Of a stretch of DNA of 64,000 nt, positions 11,817 through 23,480 are shown in pieces. The notes beneath the pieces were generated by a model. That model searched no databases. It was not told the DNA's origin and saw only the letters and a list, made by a program, of their open reading frames with translations. How positions within the stretch are numbered: the first letter of the stretch is position 1; the number at the start of each line of letters is the position of its first letter. The stretch spans positions 109,554,001-109,618,000 of the forward strand of contig JBITNC010000001.1 of the NCBI GenBank assembly GCA_050084985.1, written 5' to 3'. Made by a program: the position numbers and the translations under genes. The DNA is from Nageia nagi (taxonomy: Eukaryota; Pinophyta).

Positions 11817-12116
11817 TTATGGTTTTAAATCTTCTTGAGAGAATGGAAGCATATTTATCTTACAAGTTCTGCAAAAAAGTATATCAGTTATAATCGAATT
11901 AGGATCAAAGAAAATACCCACATCTGATATATTCTCCACTATGAAACGCCTAAGAAACATAATAATACCCAGGAAAAATAAACCTTCTTGTATACGGACA
12001 TCTCTATAAAATCTTCCACCTGCTAAAAACAATATATTTTCTTCCCAAAATTTGTACAACCAATAATATTTTTTGTTTAGAAAAATTGCTGAGCTTGTAA
12101 GTGCTACGTTAAGCAA
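11817..12116 (-). CDS. Hypothetical protein fragment, 99 codons
   Basis: The product mixes hydrophobic stretches (LFFLGIIMFLRRFIVE) with charged ends and has no motif that I can name. It and the 12640-12314 frame lie on the same strand in a segment whose codons look less AT-driven than elsewhere in the window. They could be exons of one decayed or real host gene, or two chance frames. A purine-poor AG precedes part of it, but no convincing splice pair was found. Confidence 0.2.
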   Translation of the reverse strand: MLNVALTSSAIFLNKKYYWLYKFWEENILFLAGGRFYRDVRIQEGLFFLGIIMFLRRFIVENISDVGIFFDPNSIITDILFCRTCKINMLPFSQEDLKP

Positions 12117-12313
12117 ATTACTTTTTTACTTGTTGCATTAAAAATGTATTGACATCATAAGTACAACTATTTATTTAAGGATGTGAATAAACTTCCCCAC
12201 CAGGGTATACTACAGAAATTTCAATCTCAATTATCAATCGCTGGTTTTAAATCTGTGCTAGAATTCCTTTAACTTTTGATAAATCATGAGCAATAGATAT
12301 TGATTGGCCCACT

Positions 12314-12640
12314 TCAATATATTTTTTGATTTGAAGGCAACAGAATCTCTAGCATCATAGTTTCCCAACATGCAATTTGGTACTGAAAGCAACCGTGAAT
12401 GAAATAACATTTGCAGGACATCCTTGTGTACCCCATACCAGCTTGAATGTTTATTTTATCCGGTGGAATAGAGAATATCTCGAAAAGACAGCTGATTAAT
12501 CGTTCAAAGTAAATTTTGTGGAAGTATAGAGAATAGACAGGAATAGGTTTGATGGCGTCTGGACACATCCAAAAACTTTCTGTAAAGCATTCATCCCATT
12601 GATACCATATCTTTATTGGTGACTTTTGAGTGTATGTCAC
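12314..12640 (-). CDS. Hypothetical protein fragment, 108 codons
   Basis: The product is rich in Cys, Trp and Tyr (for example QWDECFTESFWMCPDA) and is unlike retrotransposon proteins elsewhere in the window. I do not recognise a family. It lies about 200 bases upstream, on the minus strand, of the frame at 12116-11817. I list it because its residue mix differs from the Ile/Lys/Asn-rich chance frames around it. Confidence 0.2.
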   Translation of the reverse strand: MTYTQKSPIKIWYQWDECFTESFWMCPDAIKPIPVYSLYFHKIYFERLISCLFEIFSIPPDKINIQAGMGYTRMSCKCYFIHGCFQYQIACWETMMLEILLPSNQKIY

Positions 12641-14070
12641 AACATTCCATTGTTCTTAGCATAATGTTAGAATCATCCTTATCTTCATAGACCTTCTATT
12701 CAGGTTGATTTGTTACGTTATTCTTCTTTATCGTGAATTTGGGGTAAATTAATGATTATTTTTTATTGAAAAAATATTATAATAATAAAATATAAATGAT
12801 TTATAATAAAAAAAAGGGGTGTGGATGATTTAATCAAACTCTAATATGGAATGGATTAGGAGGCAATAAAAATAGTAGTACCCTTGACCATTAAATAAAA
12901 ATATTAAAGAAAATTAATCAAATATTAAATTAAGTTAGAAGACGTACGTAAGGGTTTCTTATCATCTTTGAGATTCTACTAGGTGTTTGGTGTTATTGGG
13001 ATACCCCATCCCATCACCTAAAAAATATAATTATCATAACCATCATTATCACCCCAACCCACCATGGGCTTAAAGGATGTAGATCACACATCCCAACCTC
13101 CTACATGGTGGGAGGAATTGGTGCTCCTAGTATTCTAATGCATACCAATTAATGACTATTGAAATACGTAGTTCTTTGAGGATTATTCTCTCACATGCAA
13201 TAATGGGTGCTCGCATGAATAAGACTATATATGATCAAATGAAACCCTAATTGTGGTAAGGTGATGCTAAATTATATCTACTTTAATTACAAGAAAATGA
13301 ATTTAATAGCCTATGATACATAATAGAAAAGATTTGCATATACGAACATAATTGAATAACTTGACATAAATACTTGTGCACTTACTTGGATGACCTTTGA
13401 TTATATGTTTAGACTTGATTTGATGTGAAGGGACAACTAGGAATATTCAAAAATTCATAAATCGATAGCAACACATTTTGCATCTTAACCAAATATTAAA
13501 CCAATGCAAAAAATATTCTTTATGTTACATAAGTTATCATAAAGATTTGAAATTGCAACTAGATGCCATGAGATCATACTTGTATTATTCAACCACTTAT
13601 GCAAATGTTTAAGGTAATATAATAAAAGAAAATGATTTATAGATAGAAAAATAATGCATATGGTAGTATGTAAGGCAATATAAGATTTATGCATGAAATA
13701 TTATGCAAAAAGATATATTTTAATAGATATTTCTCTTATAAAATGCCATATGAACAAATCATGGGTTAGATATTAAAATATCATTGTTTTGAAGGGACTT
13801 CGAAATATATTAAGCAAAGTGTTATTTATCTATAATATTAATTTATATTTCAAAATCTATTATTTTTTATATTTATAAATTATGATATATTACATAACTA
13901 TTATAATTATTAATATTTTTCATTTTCTATACAATGTTAATCTCCTTGGTTGATCATATATGATATATCATATATCATATAGTAGGTATGTACTTATATC
14001 TTCTCACATACCCACATCTATTCAAATCTTGAGCAATAAAAACCACATAGTTTTACAGTTTGTCTAGTAC

Positions 14071-14345
14071 TTTTTTTTTTATAAGCCATTCTTAGAGGGA
14101 GTTAAGCTTTTGTCCCATGATACATGACATTGTTTATCTTAGGCTTTGATCCAACGACTAAGGGCCATCCATATCGTCAAAATCTATTAGGGGCACAATC
14201 ACCACCTCATTCATACCTACCATAAATTGATAGGATTTTAGATACCATGCATGTGAGGGGGAGATATTTGAACATAGGACCTCCCTTTTTCCACTTAGGA
14301 GTTTTAGCAACCTACTTTCTCACCAACTCCCCTCACAACTCCTAA
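14071..14345 (-). mobile_element. SINE candidate with poly-A tail
   Basis: Read on the minus strand, the unit begins AGTTGTGAGGGGAGTTGGTG, carries a B-box-like ATGTTCAAATATC about 55 bases in, and ends about 270 bases later in a run of ten A (14080-14071). TTGTCTA lies on both sides, at 14060-14066 and 14346-14352, as a possible 7-bp target duplication with a few extra bases between repeat and element. tRNA-derived head, A tail, length and flanking repeat all fit a SINE. Confidence 0.5.
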
Positions 14346-14352
14346 TTGTCTA

Positions 14353-15823
14353 TTGTTTTTTAATGCAAGTTCATCCCAACTAATATTAGAGCTCTTTTCA
14401 AGGCCCTAAACTTATATAATTTTTGATATGTTCATTCTTTCTAATTATTTTCCTTTATTTAATATTATTTTATTTCTTTCATATAAATCATAGGCTAGAA
14501 ATATTATATCAAGGGTTTTTAAAAATTCATGAAAAAATTATCATTATTACCTAATAAACATGAATGTGAAATGAGTTGCATGAAATACCCCAACTTGATA
14601 CTAATGGCTCAAAGAAATACTATATAGTGGTTTGAGCTCCCTCACACCTTGCATATATCTAGGCATCCAATTAAACAATGTATCAAAATTCTTGACCTTG
14701 AGATTTTTAAATTGTACCGATAGAAACTCATGATAAAATCAATGTCACATACTTGAGAATAGAAAGTAGTACACTAATAGAAGACTTAGTTAGTACCCTT
14801 AAATATTGATTCAAATATTATTTCTTGATTCCCATTCTATATCTAAGGGTTTAAAAAATGTTTATTCCTTGATCTAGTAGTTTTCATTACTTTATTATGC
14901 AACATTAACTTGTAAACAAGAAACTAATAAAATAATTAGTATAAAATAATAATATATATACTTCTTTAATATGTAATTAATTATTATCCTCTTGAGAAAA
15001 TGATCATTTTTATATAGGGCTCCATTAAATCTTTTTAGTGATTGCTAAAAAATTTGAGGGACCTATCCCATCATTATCCTTTCAATAAAGTGATCATTCT
15101 CATATAGATAATTGCTAATCCTTTTTTTAAGTAGGAAAATAAAAGCTATGCCTCTTGAAATATGAATGGAGATGTGTCCTTAGTAACTTAAAGAGTAAAT
15201 ATCATTAATCATACTTATTGATGAGATGATCTTAATGGTGGATATTATTAGTGACCTTATAGATAACCAATAGTAGTTTGGCATATAATGTATCCTACAT
15301 CTAAAATTAGAAGAATATTAGATGTGAAGAGAATAATGAATATTGTAAAAATACATTTTTCCTTTTAGTATAAAACTCTTAACATAGATAATATGCTAAA
15401 ATTGAATTTTCTTAAATTTAATAACATAAATATCCAAAGTTTGTTGTTTGCAGATTATTTTTTTGAACTCCATTAAACCATGTATGGTCAACAACTTCAC
15501 TTGGTATCTTTCTACATCAACCATAAATAAATTTATTATTACTAATGATTCTAGAATATGAATCTCACATTAGGATAAAATCAATTCTTTAAGGAAATTC
15601 TCATAAGAGTTAGCATAAATGAATTTGAAAATTTTAGTAGAACATTAACTATGGTATGAAAAATAAGTGCAATTAAAGCACAATTGAAGAAAGACTACTT
15701 TATGATGTTTGAAATACTTACCAATAGAAAAAATGCATTATCATATACCCTTTATTGCATTATCATATGTGGTGCAATTTCATCTAAGTGTAAATCTTTA
15801 ATCTAGGTAATCATATGAAAATG
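14353..15823. other. No gene seen
   Basis: This is AT-rich DNA without open frames of note. Two related sentence-like repeats are visible (TGATCATTTTTATATAGGGC near 15.00 kb and a close variant near 15.09 kb), which suggests decayed repeat DNA. Confidence 0.5.
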
Positions 15824-16031
15824 TACTACACCAAAAAAAGTCTTTTAGGGATATTTTCAATTATCCTTAAAAACATTTAAGGGAATTTATTACATAGTAT
15901 TATATGAGTGTATTGTTAAATTCAATAGCATATGGGAGTGGTTAAAAAGTGAATCAATAAACTTCCTTATTGTATCACAACCATGGTGGTTAAAAATTAT
16001 CTCAAAATAATTTCCTCTTAGGGTTTATTAG
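15824..16031. repeat. CACTA-transposon-end-like sequence
   Basis: TACTACACCAAAAAAAGTCT resembles the terminal inverted repeat of plant CACTA elements with the first C changed to T. It is followed by subterminal-style motifs in both directions (TTTAGGGATA, TATCCTTAAA, TTTAAGGGAA). No opposite end and no transposase were found, so at most this is a terminus fragment or a small non-autonomous copy. Confidence 0.35.
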
Positions 16032-16500
16032 TGTTAGAATTTGTAATGTTATATTGTGTAATATTTCTCTTTAATGTAAATTCATTTAATGCTTAAAGTA
16101 TCTTTGAATACCTTAAATCATTAAGGGGATAAATATAGAAAGAGGAATAAATATAGAAACACCTTTAATTATACCCTTGGGTTAAATGGAGGTTAAAGGG
16201 TGGGGTTTCTTTTTATAAATAGAGAGGTATGCCTCCTCTCACTATAATGAAAATAATTGTAAAGCTTAGTTTAGGGCTTGGAGAGAGGAGAGATTGTGTA
16301 AGAGAGGTCCTTGAGGATAAGAAGATCTTAGTTAGTGGATGTACTCCCAAGAAGGGAGGAACCACTTTATATCTTGTGTTAATTGGGAGATTGTCTTGTG
16401 TTATTGGGTTATTATGTTGATGTTATAAGTGCCTTCTTGATATCTTGGTAAAGAAGAGATTAATTTGAAAAGAGTTAATTTCATCAATTAGCCTATTTTA
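16032..16500 (+). repeat. Copia-LTR-like sequence (solo LTR or TRIM)
   Basis: It starts TGTTAGAATTTGTAATGTTA and contains a good TATA box followed by a GAGAG-rich leader (TTGGAGAGAGGAGAGATTGT), the layout of a copia LTR U3-R region. The right end is unclear; no primer site or coding sequence follows before the LINE 3' end at about 16570. The open frame at 16229-16420 falls in the presumed transcribed part and has no recognisable product. Confidence 0.4.
16213..16222 (+). promoter_or_regulatory. TATA box of the LTR-like sequence
   Basis: TATAAATAGAGAGG matches the plant TATA consensus, and the sequence just after it is purine-rich, as in plant promoter leaders. Confidence 0.45.
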
Positions 16501-16569
16501 GAATGTAGCTCTTACCATAGAAACAAATAAGGCAATTTTTAATTATCCTAATAGACCCTAATAGGGGGT

Positions 16570-18229
16570 TTTCAAACTTCTTTTTTATTGTAACCAGTGG
16601 GTAAATTTGATATTAATCAAAAAAGAAAATCAAGTTTTGAAAGGACATTGATAATATTTTACCTATAAAATGGAACACTATCAAATAGTTTACCCCGATC
16701 ATAAACAAAAAGAGTATAGTAGTAGTCTACAACAAAATTATCTAAGGTACATATTATATAGACTAAGAGATATATCATTATGAAATAGCATTTAGTTTGT
16801 TGGGTCCTCAAAACATTGATTGAAAATAAAAGGAAGCTATGTGTGTAAATACTCTTAATCCCACTATTCATGGTTAGCTATGTTAAACTCAAGCCTAATA
16901 ATCTATTGGACTATATTAAAGGTATGATACCAATAATATCAGGTTCTCCTATCCTCAAGCTAGAAGATATCCTCATCAAATTTCATCTTCAACTTTTGAT
17001 AGTTATTTTTATAAAACTTGATGTATGTCTTTCTCCATATCTCCCTCTTATGAATTAGCCACTTCTTTTGATCTTTTGTTCCTTGTATGTAGTGATAAAT
17101 GGGTAGGGATCCAAAAAGGACACTAGGGTTCCCTCTACATCCTTCTGCTTCCCAAACATACTATTATGAAGGTAAAAGTTTTGAGGCATTATGATATCTT
17201 TGAGTTTGAGTTTCCTAGGCTTATTAGCAGTTGAATGGTTAGGTTTATTCACATGAGTTGTATTTTGAGGAGGTGGGATACCTGGTTCTTGGTTAAAATA
17301 AGGGTAGATGATATATAGGGTGGTTGTTCATGCCAAAGTATGCACATCTTGATCTATATTAACATCAATGGGGATTGGAATAGAAGTGCTAAATTCTCCA
17401 AGAGTCTAACTAGATTGACCCTCTTTAGTACTAGGGCTATCATTGAGAAGAATGGGGGTGGGGTCCAACTTACCTTTGCCTTTGTTTGTCATGGCCATTG
17501 ATTGGGTCCTTCTTATGGTAACTATTTGCAACCCTCTTGCTTTATTTTGGGAGTAAGTTCTATGTTCTTGTTTAGCCTATGAGTCTACATTTTCCTACAT
17601 CACCTCTGGAGTCCCTTCCTCTTTATGGATACCTTGAGAGTGTGGTTATTAGCATATAATCCATTAGAATCAAATTGGGCCTTCATCCTCCTCTTGTTCA
17701 TTTTGAGGGCTTACATTTCCCACATTAACTTCATTTTGTTATTTCTCTATTTAGGTTTGAGTGATGTCCTCCTAATTTTATTCCAAACTAGGATCCTATG
17801 CATGCCTTCTCCTAGCCCTAGTTCATCATTAGTCCAATTCATATTGATAAATTTGTTCCTAATGGGTTTGATCTCTATTTTGAGGCTATCATTACACATA
17901 CTAGGCAAGTTGATGTTGGTATACCATAAGCATTACCACTTGGTGTAGGGTAATAGAATTAGGTTTACCTATGAACTTAGGTATTGAAACTCCCATAGAA
18001 AATTTGATGTACCCAAATCCATAATGACCCATAGTCTCTCACTTTCTCCATCTTTTCAAATTTATGGGAGCATCACTACTATCATTAATCCACTTTTCCC
18101 TATGATCATGTTTCTTGATATGATTTTCTTGATTATATTTAGACTTTACATTATAGATATTTTGAAAGTATTTGGTTTTTGTATCCATTATAAAATGATA
18201 TATATTAGTCATTTAATTTAATAAGATAA
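16570..18229 (-). pseudogene. LINE post-ORF2 region and 3' end
   Basis: Coding-like blocks shared with the plus-strand LINE at 2.1-2.9 kb lie here in the same order: around 17525-17440, the frame 17252-17055 (FYLHNSMFGKQKDVEGTL), and a WRKTYIKFYK block at about 17020-16970. The 3' end (about 16770-16570) matches 3200-3371, including the ATCAAATTTACCCACTGG motif before the A-rich tail. The plus-strand open frames at 17625-18221 here are antisense shadows. Function unknown. Confidence 0.55.
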
Positions 18230-19609
18230 GTTAAAATTTATGGCATTTGTTGGATTTTAAGGTGTAGCTTCATGTTCTTCAACAATTTGTAAGTGTTAAT
18301 ATTGAAAACATCTTTTGCTTAATTTTGTTGGTCTTCAAAAATCCTTTTATTTATTTGTTTTCAAATTTACCACCACATATGGCCCAAAAACAAAGGATAA
18401 CATTTTTCATAATTTTTTTTTCTTGTATGGTCCAACCATTGCAGTATGCATTGGTTGACATCCTTCATTGGACCCATTGTACTTTCATTTTTTTACATAG
18501 CATATCCCATATACTACTTGAATAATTATAGAGAAGAAATATGTGATCTATATCTTCCTCTGCCTCTTTACAAAGTTCACACCTATTTTTCATATTAAAC
18601 CCCCCTTTTTTCAAGTTGTAAATGGTCAACAATCTAATTTTTTGCAATGAACCATAGAAAGAAAGCAATTTTTGGGGTAATTTTTGCTTTCCAAATTTTT
18701 TTCTAGATAGCTTCCTCTTTTTTATTTTCATGGTTGTTTGTTAATAGGCCTATAGCTTCTTTGATTTTGTATTGCCCATTTGATCTAATCTTTCACTAAG
18801 GTTTACCTTTGTCCTTAGAAATCTAGAAATTAGATTCATTTAGCTCTTTTTCCATATCTCTAAGCTAATTTGCTACTTTTCCTCTATGGGGTCTATGACT
18901 AGTCCATGTATTAATTTGTATGAGTATCAAAATATTTATCTATTATATCTCCTTAGTATTTTAAGGCCCATTTCATTCCTTTTTTGTACTTTTTCGTATT
19001 TATAAGATGGTTTTCTTTGATCTAAGTATCCTCCCACATATATACTTAGGTTCCATCTCTTGGCATCCACTTTATAGCCCTTTGAATATCTAATATATTT
19101 GTGATGATCCCATTCTAGAATGGGGAAACATAGGGTAGATTTTGGATTTTGGGCATTGTATCCTAGCCCATAATATACTTTTCTTTAAAAATATGTATCC
19201 ACTCCTTTTCATCTTGAGCTATCTGTCGGACCAATTTTCCTCTTAGAGCTTGACTAACATGCTTCATTTTCTTCATACCAAGGCCTCCCTTTTATTTTTC
19301 CCTACAAATAGTATTCTAACTTACCAAAGTTATTTTCCTTTTTTCCTCATATCCTGACCATAAGAACCTATTACATATTCTATCAATCTTATCATAAATA
19401 TTTATAGGTAATTTTAATATGATATCACTATACATCAGGATGCTTTGTAGAATTATTTTAATAAGAATTAGTTTTCTTGCATATGTTAGGTATTTTTCCT
19501 TCCAATCTATAATTTTATTTTGAACTTTCTGAATAATGGTGTCCCAATAATGAGATTTGAGTCTCCCATCACATGAGGCATGCCTAAATAGCTTGTTGGG
19601 AGTTCATTT
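18230..19609 (-). pseudogene. LINE ORF2, end of RT and zinc-binding region
   Basis: The minus strand continues the reverse transcriptase after element A with LPTSYLGMPH (about 19600-19560). It goes on through the thumb region to the zinc-binding block at 18731-18465, which reads NLKKGGFNMKNRCELCKEAE and then DIDHIFLLYN. The C-x2-C and D-H residues are intact in that frame. The block matches 480-620 on the plus strand. Stops and shifts occur every few hundred bases elsewhere. Confidence 0.75.
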
Positions 19610-19614
19610 ACTTT
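19610..19614. repeat. Target site duplication of element A, left
   Basis: ACTTT stands directly before the LTR (TGTTGCAATG...) and is repeated at 31684-31688 after the other LTR. Five bases is the usual duplication made by LTR-element integrases. Confidence 0.95.
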
Positions 19615-20476
19615 TGTTGCAATGAAAATTGAGCTGGAATGTAGAATCATAAAATACAATTATTCTTCAATCTTCATTGAACCTCAAATTATATAACATA
19701 GATAGACATGTTGTAATTGCAAAATGATATTCAATCTTAGTTCAAACTACAATTTGTCCTTAGAAGGGACTTTTACAAATGCTATGTGCCAAAATAAAGA
19801 GTATTAAGTCTTCATTGTTTTTGAGTTGCTTGCTTCTTCCCTTGGTATGAACAACCTATAAATCCTACACACATGCAAAAGACAATAACATCAAAGCATC
19901 TATGTATGACAAGTATTAAAATGAAACTAGCATAAAACAATAAAATGTATAAGCTCACAAGATTTTGGCAGCATTACCCTACTTCAAAAATGGGTTCAAT
20001 TGGGGTCCATTAGGTCATCCATATTACTTTGTATTAGCTTGTATTTATAGATTTTGGATGAGATGTTTCAAGGCTGATAAGAGGAAGTGAATAGCCACTG
20101 TAGGTCGTAACTGACCCCCTCTATCCACCTCATCTTGGAGAAATGAAGCGTTCCAACTTTCCCTCACTGTTTTGGCTTCTATTCGGCTGTTACAGAGTCA
20201 CCGGCGTTTGGATGTCGAACGTCGACGACTGGCTCAAAACGTCGGCGTTTCAAGGCAAACACCGGCGATTGGTTAGCAGTTTTTATAACAATATTAAAAT
20301 GATCACCAAATAGTCAATTTTTATCAAAAAGGGGTCATGTTACCACTCGTTTTGCATGTACTCGATGAGATCTATCCAATAATGGAGTTTTCAGGCTTAT
20401 TTGAGGCTTGTATAAAGAGTTATGATTATTTCAATATTTACTTGGTTAAAGAGGGGGACATTTTTAGGTGTCTACA
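19615..20476 (-). repeat. Element A 3' LTR
   Basis: 862 bp, plus-strand ends TGTTGCAATG and GGTGTCTACA. It is aligned without gaps to 30822-31683; I count about 25 differences, of which about 22 are transitions. It contains the GC-rich block (about 20200-20272) and TATA sequence (20042-20050) shared with the other LTR. Confidence 0.95.
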
Positions 20477-20491
20477 TTTTGCCCCTTTTTG
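20477..20491 (-). promoter_or_regulatory. Element A polypurine tract
   Basis: On the minus strand CAAAAAGGGGCAAAA ends directly at the 3' LTR. It would prime plus-strand cDNA synthesis. Confidence 0.8.
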
Positions 20492-20689
20492 AAATTATCA
20501 ACCAAAAATATGTGGTTGATGATTTCAAAAATATAAAATGAGAAGCATTGTTGCTTGATTGTGATATAAGTTTTGACTCAATTTCTTAAAAGAATCAAAA
20601 TTTCGATTTATCAAATTATGATAAAATGTGTTTTCATTTTACATTTGATGTAGTTTTGAAAACAAATTTGAATATACTTCAGAAGTGAC

Positions 20690-22600
20690 TGTTATCGGTA
20701 TGACAATGTGTTGAGCTTGTGTGATAGTTGCATGACATTTCTATAATGTCGTTCTGCATGTCTAAGCACACATGTACCGTATAAGTCCCCTTTAGTATAT
20801 GGGTTTGATGGTGTTGTCTTTTGTCCCGACAACGGGGTTTCAAGGTGATCTCCTGTAATAATGATACATCACATTTTACCTTCTTTGATATTTGTAAATG
20901 TTAATGATATTTTTAAGAAATATCATCAAAATCTTTTTTCGTATAAAGCTTAAGATCTTTTAGTAGGATATAATTATAGCTTCTCTAAATCAAAACTTGT
21001 TATTTATACATATTTCATCATCTGATGTTGTCATGAGGATAGCCCCTTGTCATGGCTGAATATGATTTTTTAACTTTTGCAATTGATACATTTTGAAAAT
21101 GATATTGTAATACATCAAAACTACACTTGTGTCCATCTCCATACTATGTGCTGTTTATGGTGGTTGCATGACAAAACTCTAGTTTGTCCATGCATACCAA
21201 AGCAAGTATGGGATAAGAAGCTTGTTTTGTATATACAAGTCATCCTTTATTTTTCTCTGCTTTTGACCTAGCAGAATGGGTTTCGTGATGATCTTTTGCA
21301 TAAGTCTTTTTAGAATCATATTGAGCATAAACATCTTATTTCAGGTTATAGGCAATCCTAATTACCTTAACTGTGAGTAGACATATAACTTTCAATTTTC
21401 TAATTAACAATGTTTTGAGTACATTTTAAGAGAGAAGTAGCCATGGTCTTACTAAGTGATCATGAGCTTACTATGTGATTGTGGTGCTTTTCTTAGCATT
21501 ATGGCCCCTTTTGAACTAACTAATGATGTTAGTGACGATGATGATAGACTGTTCAAAAAACTAATGCATATTAGCTAGTGAACAAGTAAGATGAATGTAC
21601 AAATGATCCTAACCTTATTGTTTCAATCATTTATAGGTGAACATAAGGTTTGATTTTAGGTCATGGGAAATTGTATTTATCCCAATTATCCAAGTATGAT
21701 TTCTTGATCTTTGCAATTGAAGTGTTTTGAACACACGTTGGTTGTGCACCAAATAGGTACTAAAGGCTTGTTCCCATATATCCTTACATGGGTGTCTTGT
21801 GTTTATTCCAAGGAATGTATGGAGCCGAGTCAAATATATGACATGAAGTGCCCTTTGTGTGCACTAATTTAAATTTTGATTATTATGTTATTACTCTAGA
21901 AGAGTATGTTCTACAAAAATCATTGGAATCATATTTTTTGATGACTAGGGTTTCTTTGAATACGTATAACAATAAGTGATGACTAAACATGCATAACATG
22001 ACACATGATTTGAACTAAGAAGTTCATGATTCATTGTAAGATCATAAACAATAAATGGTGTTTGTCTTATCAAGGATTCATGATGAAATCATTTATGATC
22101 GAGTTTGCATGTTTATTGCATGATGTGGTGAGCAAACATAGTCATGTATCTTAAGAAGATACAAGCAAACTAATATGTTATCATTGTTGACTTATACAAA
22201 TATCACTAGACTCATAAATATACTTGAGGTTAGTAAGTGGTTAAGTCTAGACTCATACACTTGAGTTTATCAACTTATGTATGAATATTTTAAATCTTGA
22301 TTTTGTTGGTTGATGCTAGAGGCAAATGATTTGCTTTGGGTCATGGACAATCATAGTTGCCCCAAATTATGATCAAACATAAACTTTTGAATTTTCACAA
22401 TCAAAGTGTTTTGAAAATAAGTTCTACATTTTACTAAGTACTCATGCTTGTCTACAACACGCTATTTTATGGAACACTGTATTCCATAGGCTCTATGCCA
22501 TTAGCATGTATGTGACGTGGAGTCCTTTCAAAGTAGATAACATTTTAATGTTTGATAATTCTACTATTTGCCCCAGCAGAATGGGTTTCATGATCATTTC
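20690..22600. repeat. Diverged 0.63-0.69 kb repeats
   Basis: Matching anchors recur: TTTTTAACTTTTGCAATTGA near 21067, TTCTTGATCTTTGCAATTGA near 21698 and TTTTGAATTTTCACAATCAA near 22385, each followed by a GTTTTGAA or ATTTTGAA stretch. A second anchor, CAGAATGGGTTTC then TGAT, is near 21272 and 22575, with a variant (ACGGGGTTTCAAGG) near 20830. This indicates three or four old tandem units. Confidence 0.6.
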
Positions 22601-23089
22601 TTGTGAAAAACATTAGGAATATGTTTTTCCATGATTGAGGTTTTTTGTTGAACATGACTTGAAAACAAGACAAATGCATTTTACTTTATTTCTTGAGATG
22701 ATGATACAAACTCAAGTTTACTACAAGGATCAACATAATGATAGATGATTGTATTATGTATTTTATTATTCATTCTTAAGACATTTAAAAGCATGATTAT
22801 TAGACTTTAATCATGAATGTACTTTTATGTGCTACACATTGATGGTGTATCTCAAGATTGAATAAGTTTTTCGATTATTGTTATTAGTTTTATTATTATT
22901 TCAATCATCGATGTTGATTTGGATATTATTAAATATCTAAAAATTTAAGGATAATGATTTGAAAAATTACAGTATTAGATTGTATCATTTATCAAGTTTG
23001 TCTACTAATACTTTTTATTTTATGATAACATGTACCAAAGAATATGGAACAAGATGTAGCACACATTCAATTTATGGGTAGATGATAAT

Positions 23090-23480
23090 GAATGGAAAGG
23101 GAATAAGAACATCGACTTCCAATTCAAAGGGAAGAGCAATTTCTTACTCTCGATCCCAAGGAATGATGGAAGCTTTTTTAACGATGTTCTAGGGGGTTGA
23201 AATGGATGGGGTATGATAGGAAAAGAACATTGACTTCCAATTCAATGGGGAGAACAATTTCTTATTCTCGATCCCAAAGAATAATGGAAGCTATAAAATT
23301 TAACAATGTTCTAGGGTTGACTTTTATCAATATACTAAGGGCAATTTCTTGCTTAAAATTGTAGATAAGAATAGAAGCAAAAAGGTTTTAACAACAACAA
23401 TGTTGACTCCCATATTAATGGGGAGAGCAATTACTTGCTCTTTTTCTCAAATAATATGGAAGCACCTCCAATTTAACAAT
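23090..23480. repeat. Three copies of a block of about 100 bp
   Basis: AACATCGACTTCCAATTCAA (23109), AACATTGACTTCCAATTCAA (23227) and CAATGTTGACTCCCATATTAA (about 23399) each start a unit with GGGGAGARCAATTTCTT-type text and GGAAGC later. The first two are about 120 bases apart, the third about 170 further. Confidence 0.8.

Larger units (their letters stand above)
10441..14070. other. Mostly unassigned intergenic DNA
   Basis: No transposon domain is visible. A SINE-like piece is at 10.9 kb. The part 11030-12660 has more balanced base use than its surroundings and carries two minus-strand open frames described separately. From 12.7 to 14.07 kb the sequence is AT-rich, with a palindromic ATATATGATATATCATATAT stretch at about 13.96 kb. 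I cannot say what most of this is. Confidence 0.4.

Noticed and set aside
11817-12116. Cytochrome P450 fragment
   Set aside because: Some words seemed familiar, but neither the heme-binding Cys motif nor the ExxR motif is present; left as unassigned.
13940-13985. Palindromic AT-rich sequence as a regulatory hairpin
   Set aside because: Simple ATAT-type palindromes are frequent by chance in DNA this AT-rich.
17625-18221. Plus-strand hydrophobic ORFs resembling membrane proteins
   Set aside because: They are antisense to the LINE post-ORF2 region; antisense of Lys/Asn-rich coding gives Phe/Leu-rich shadows.
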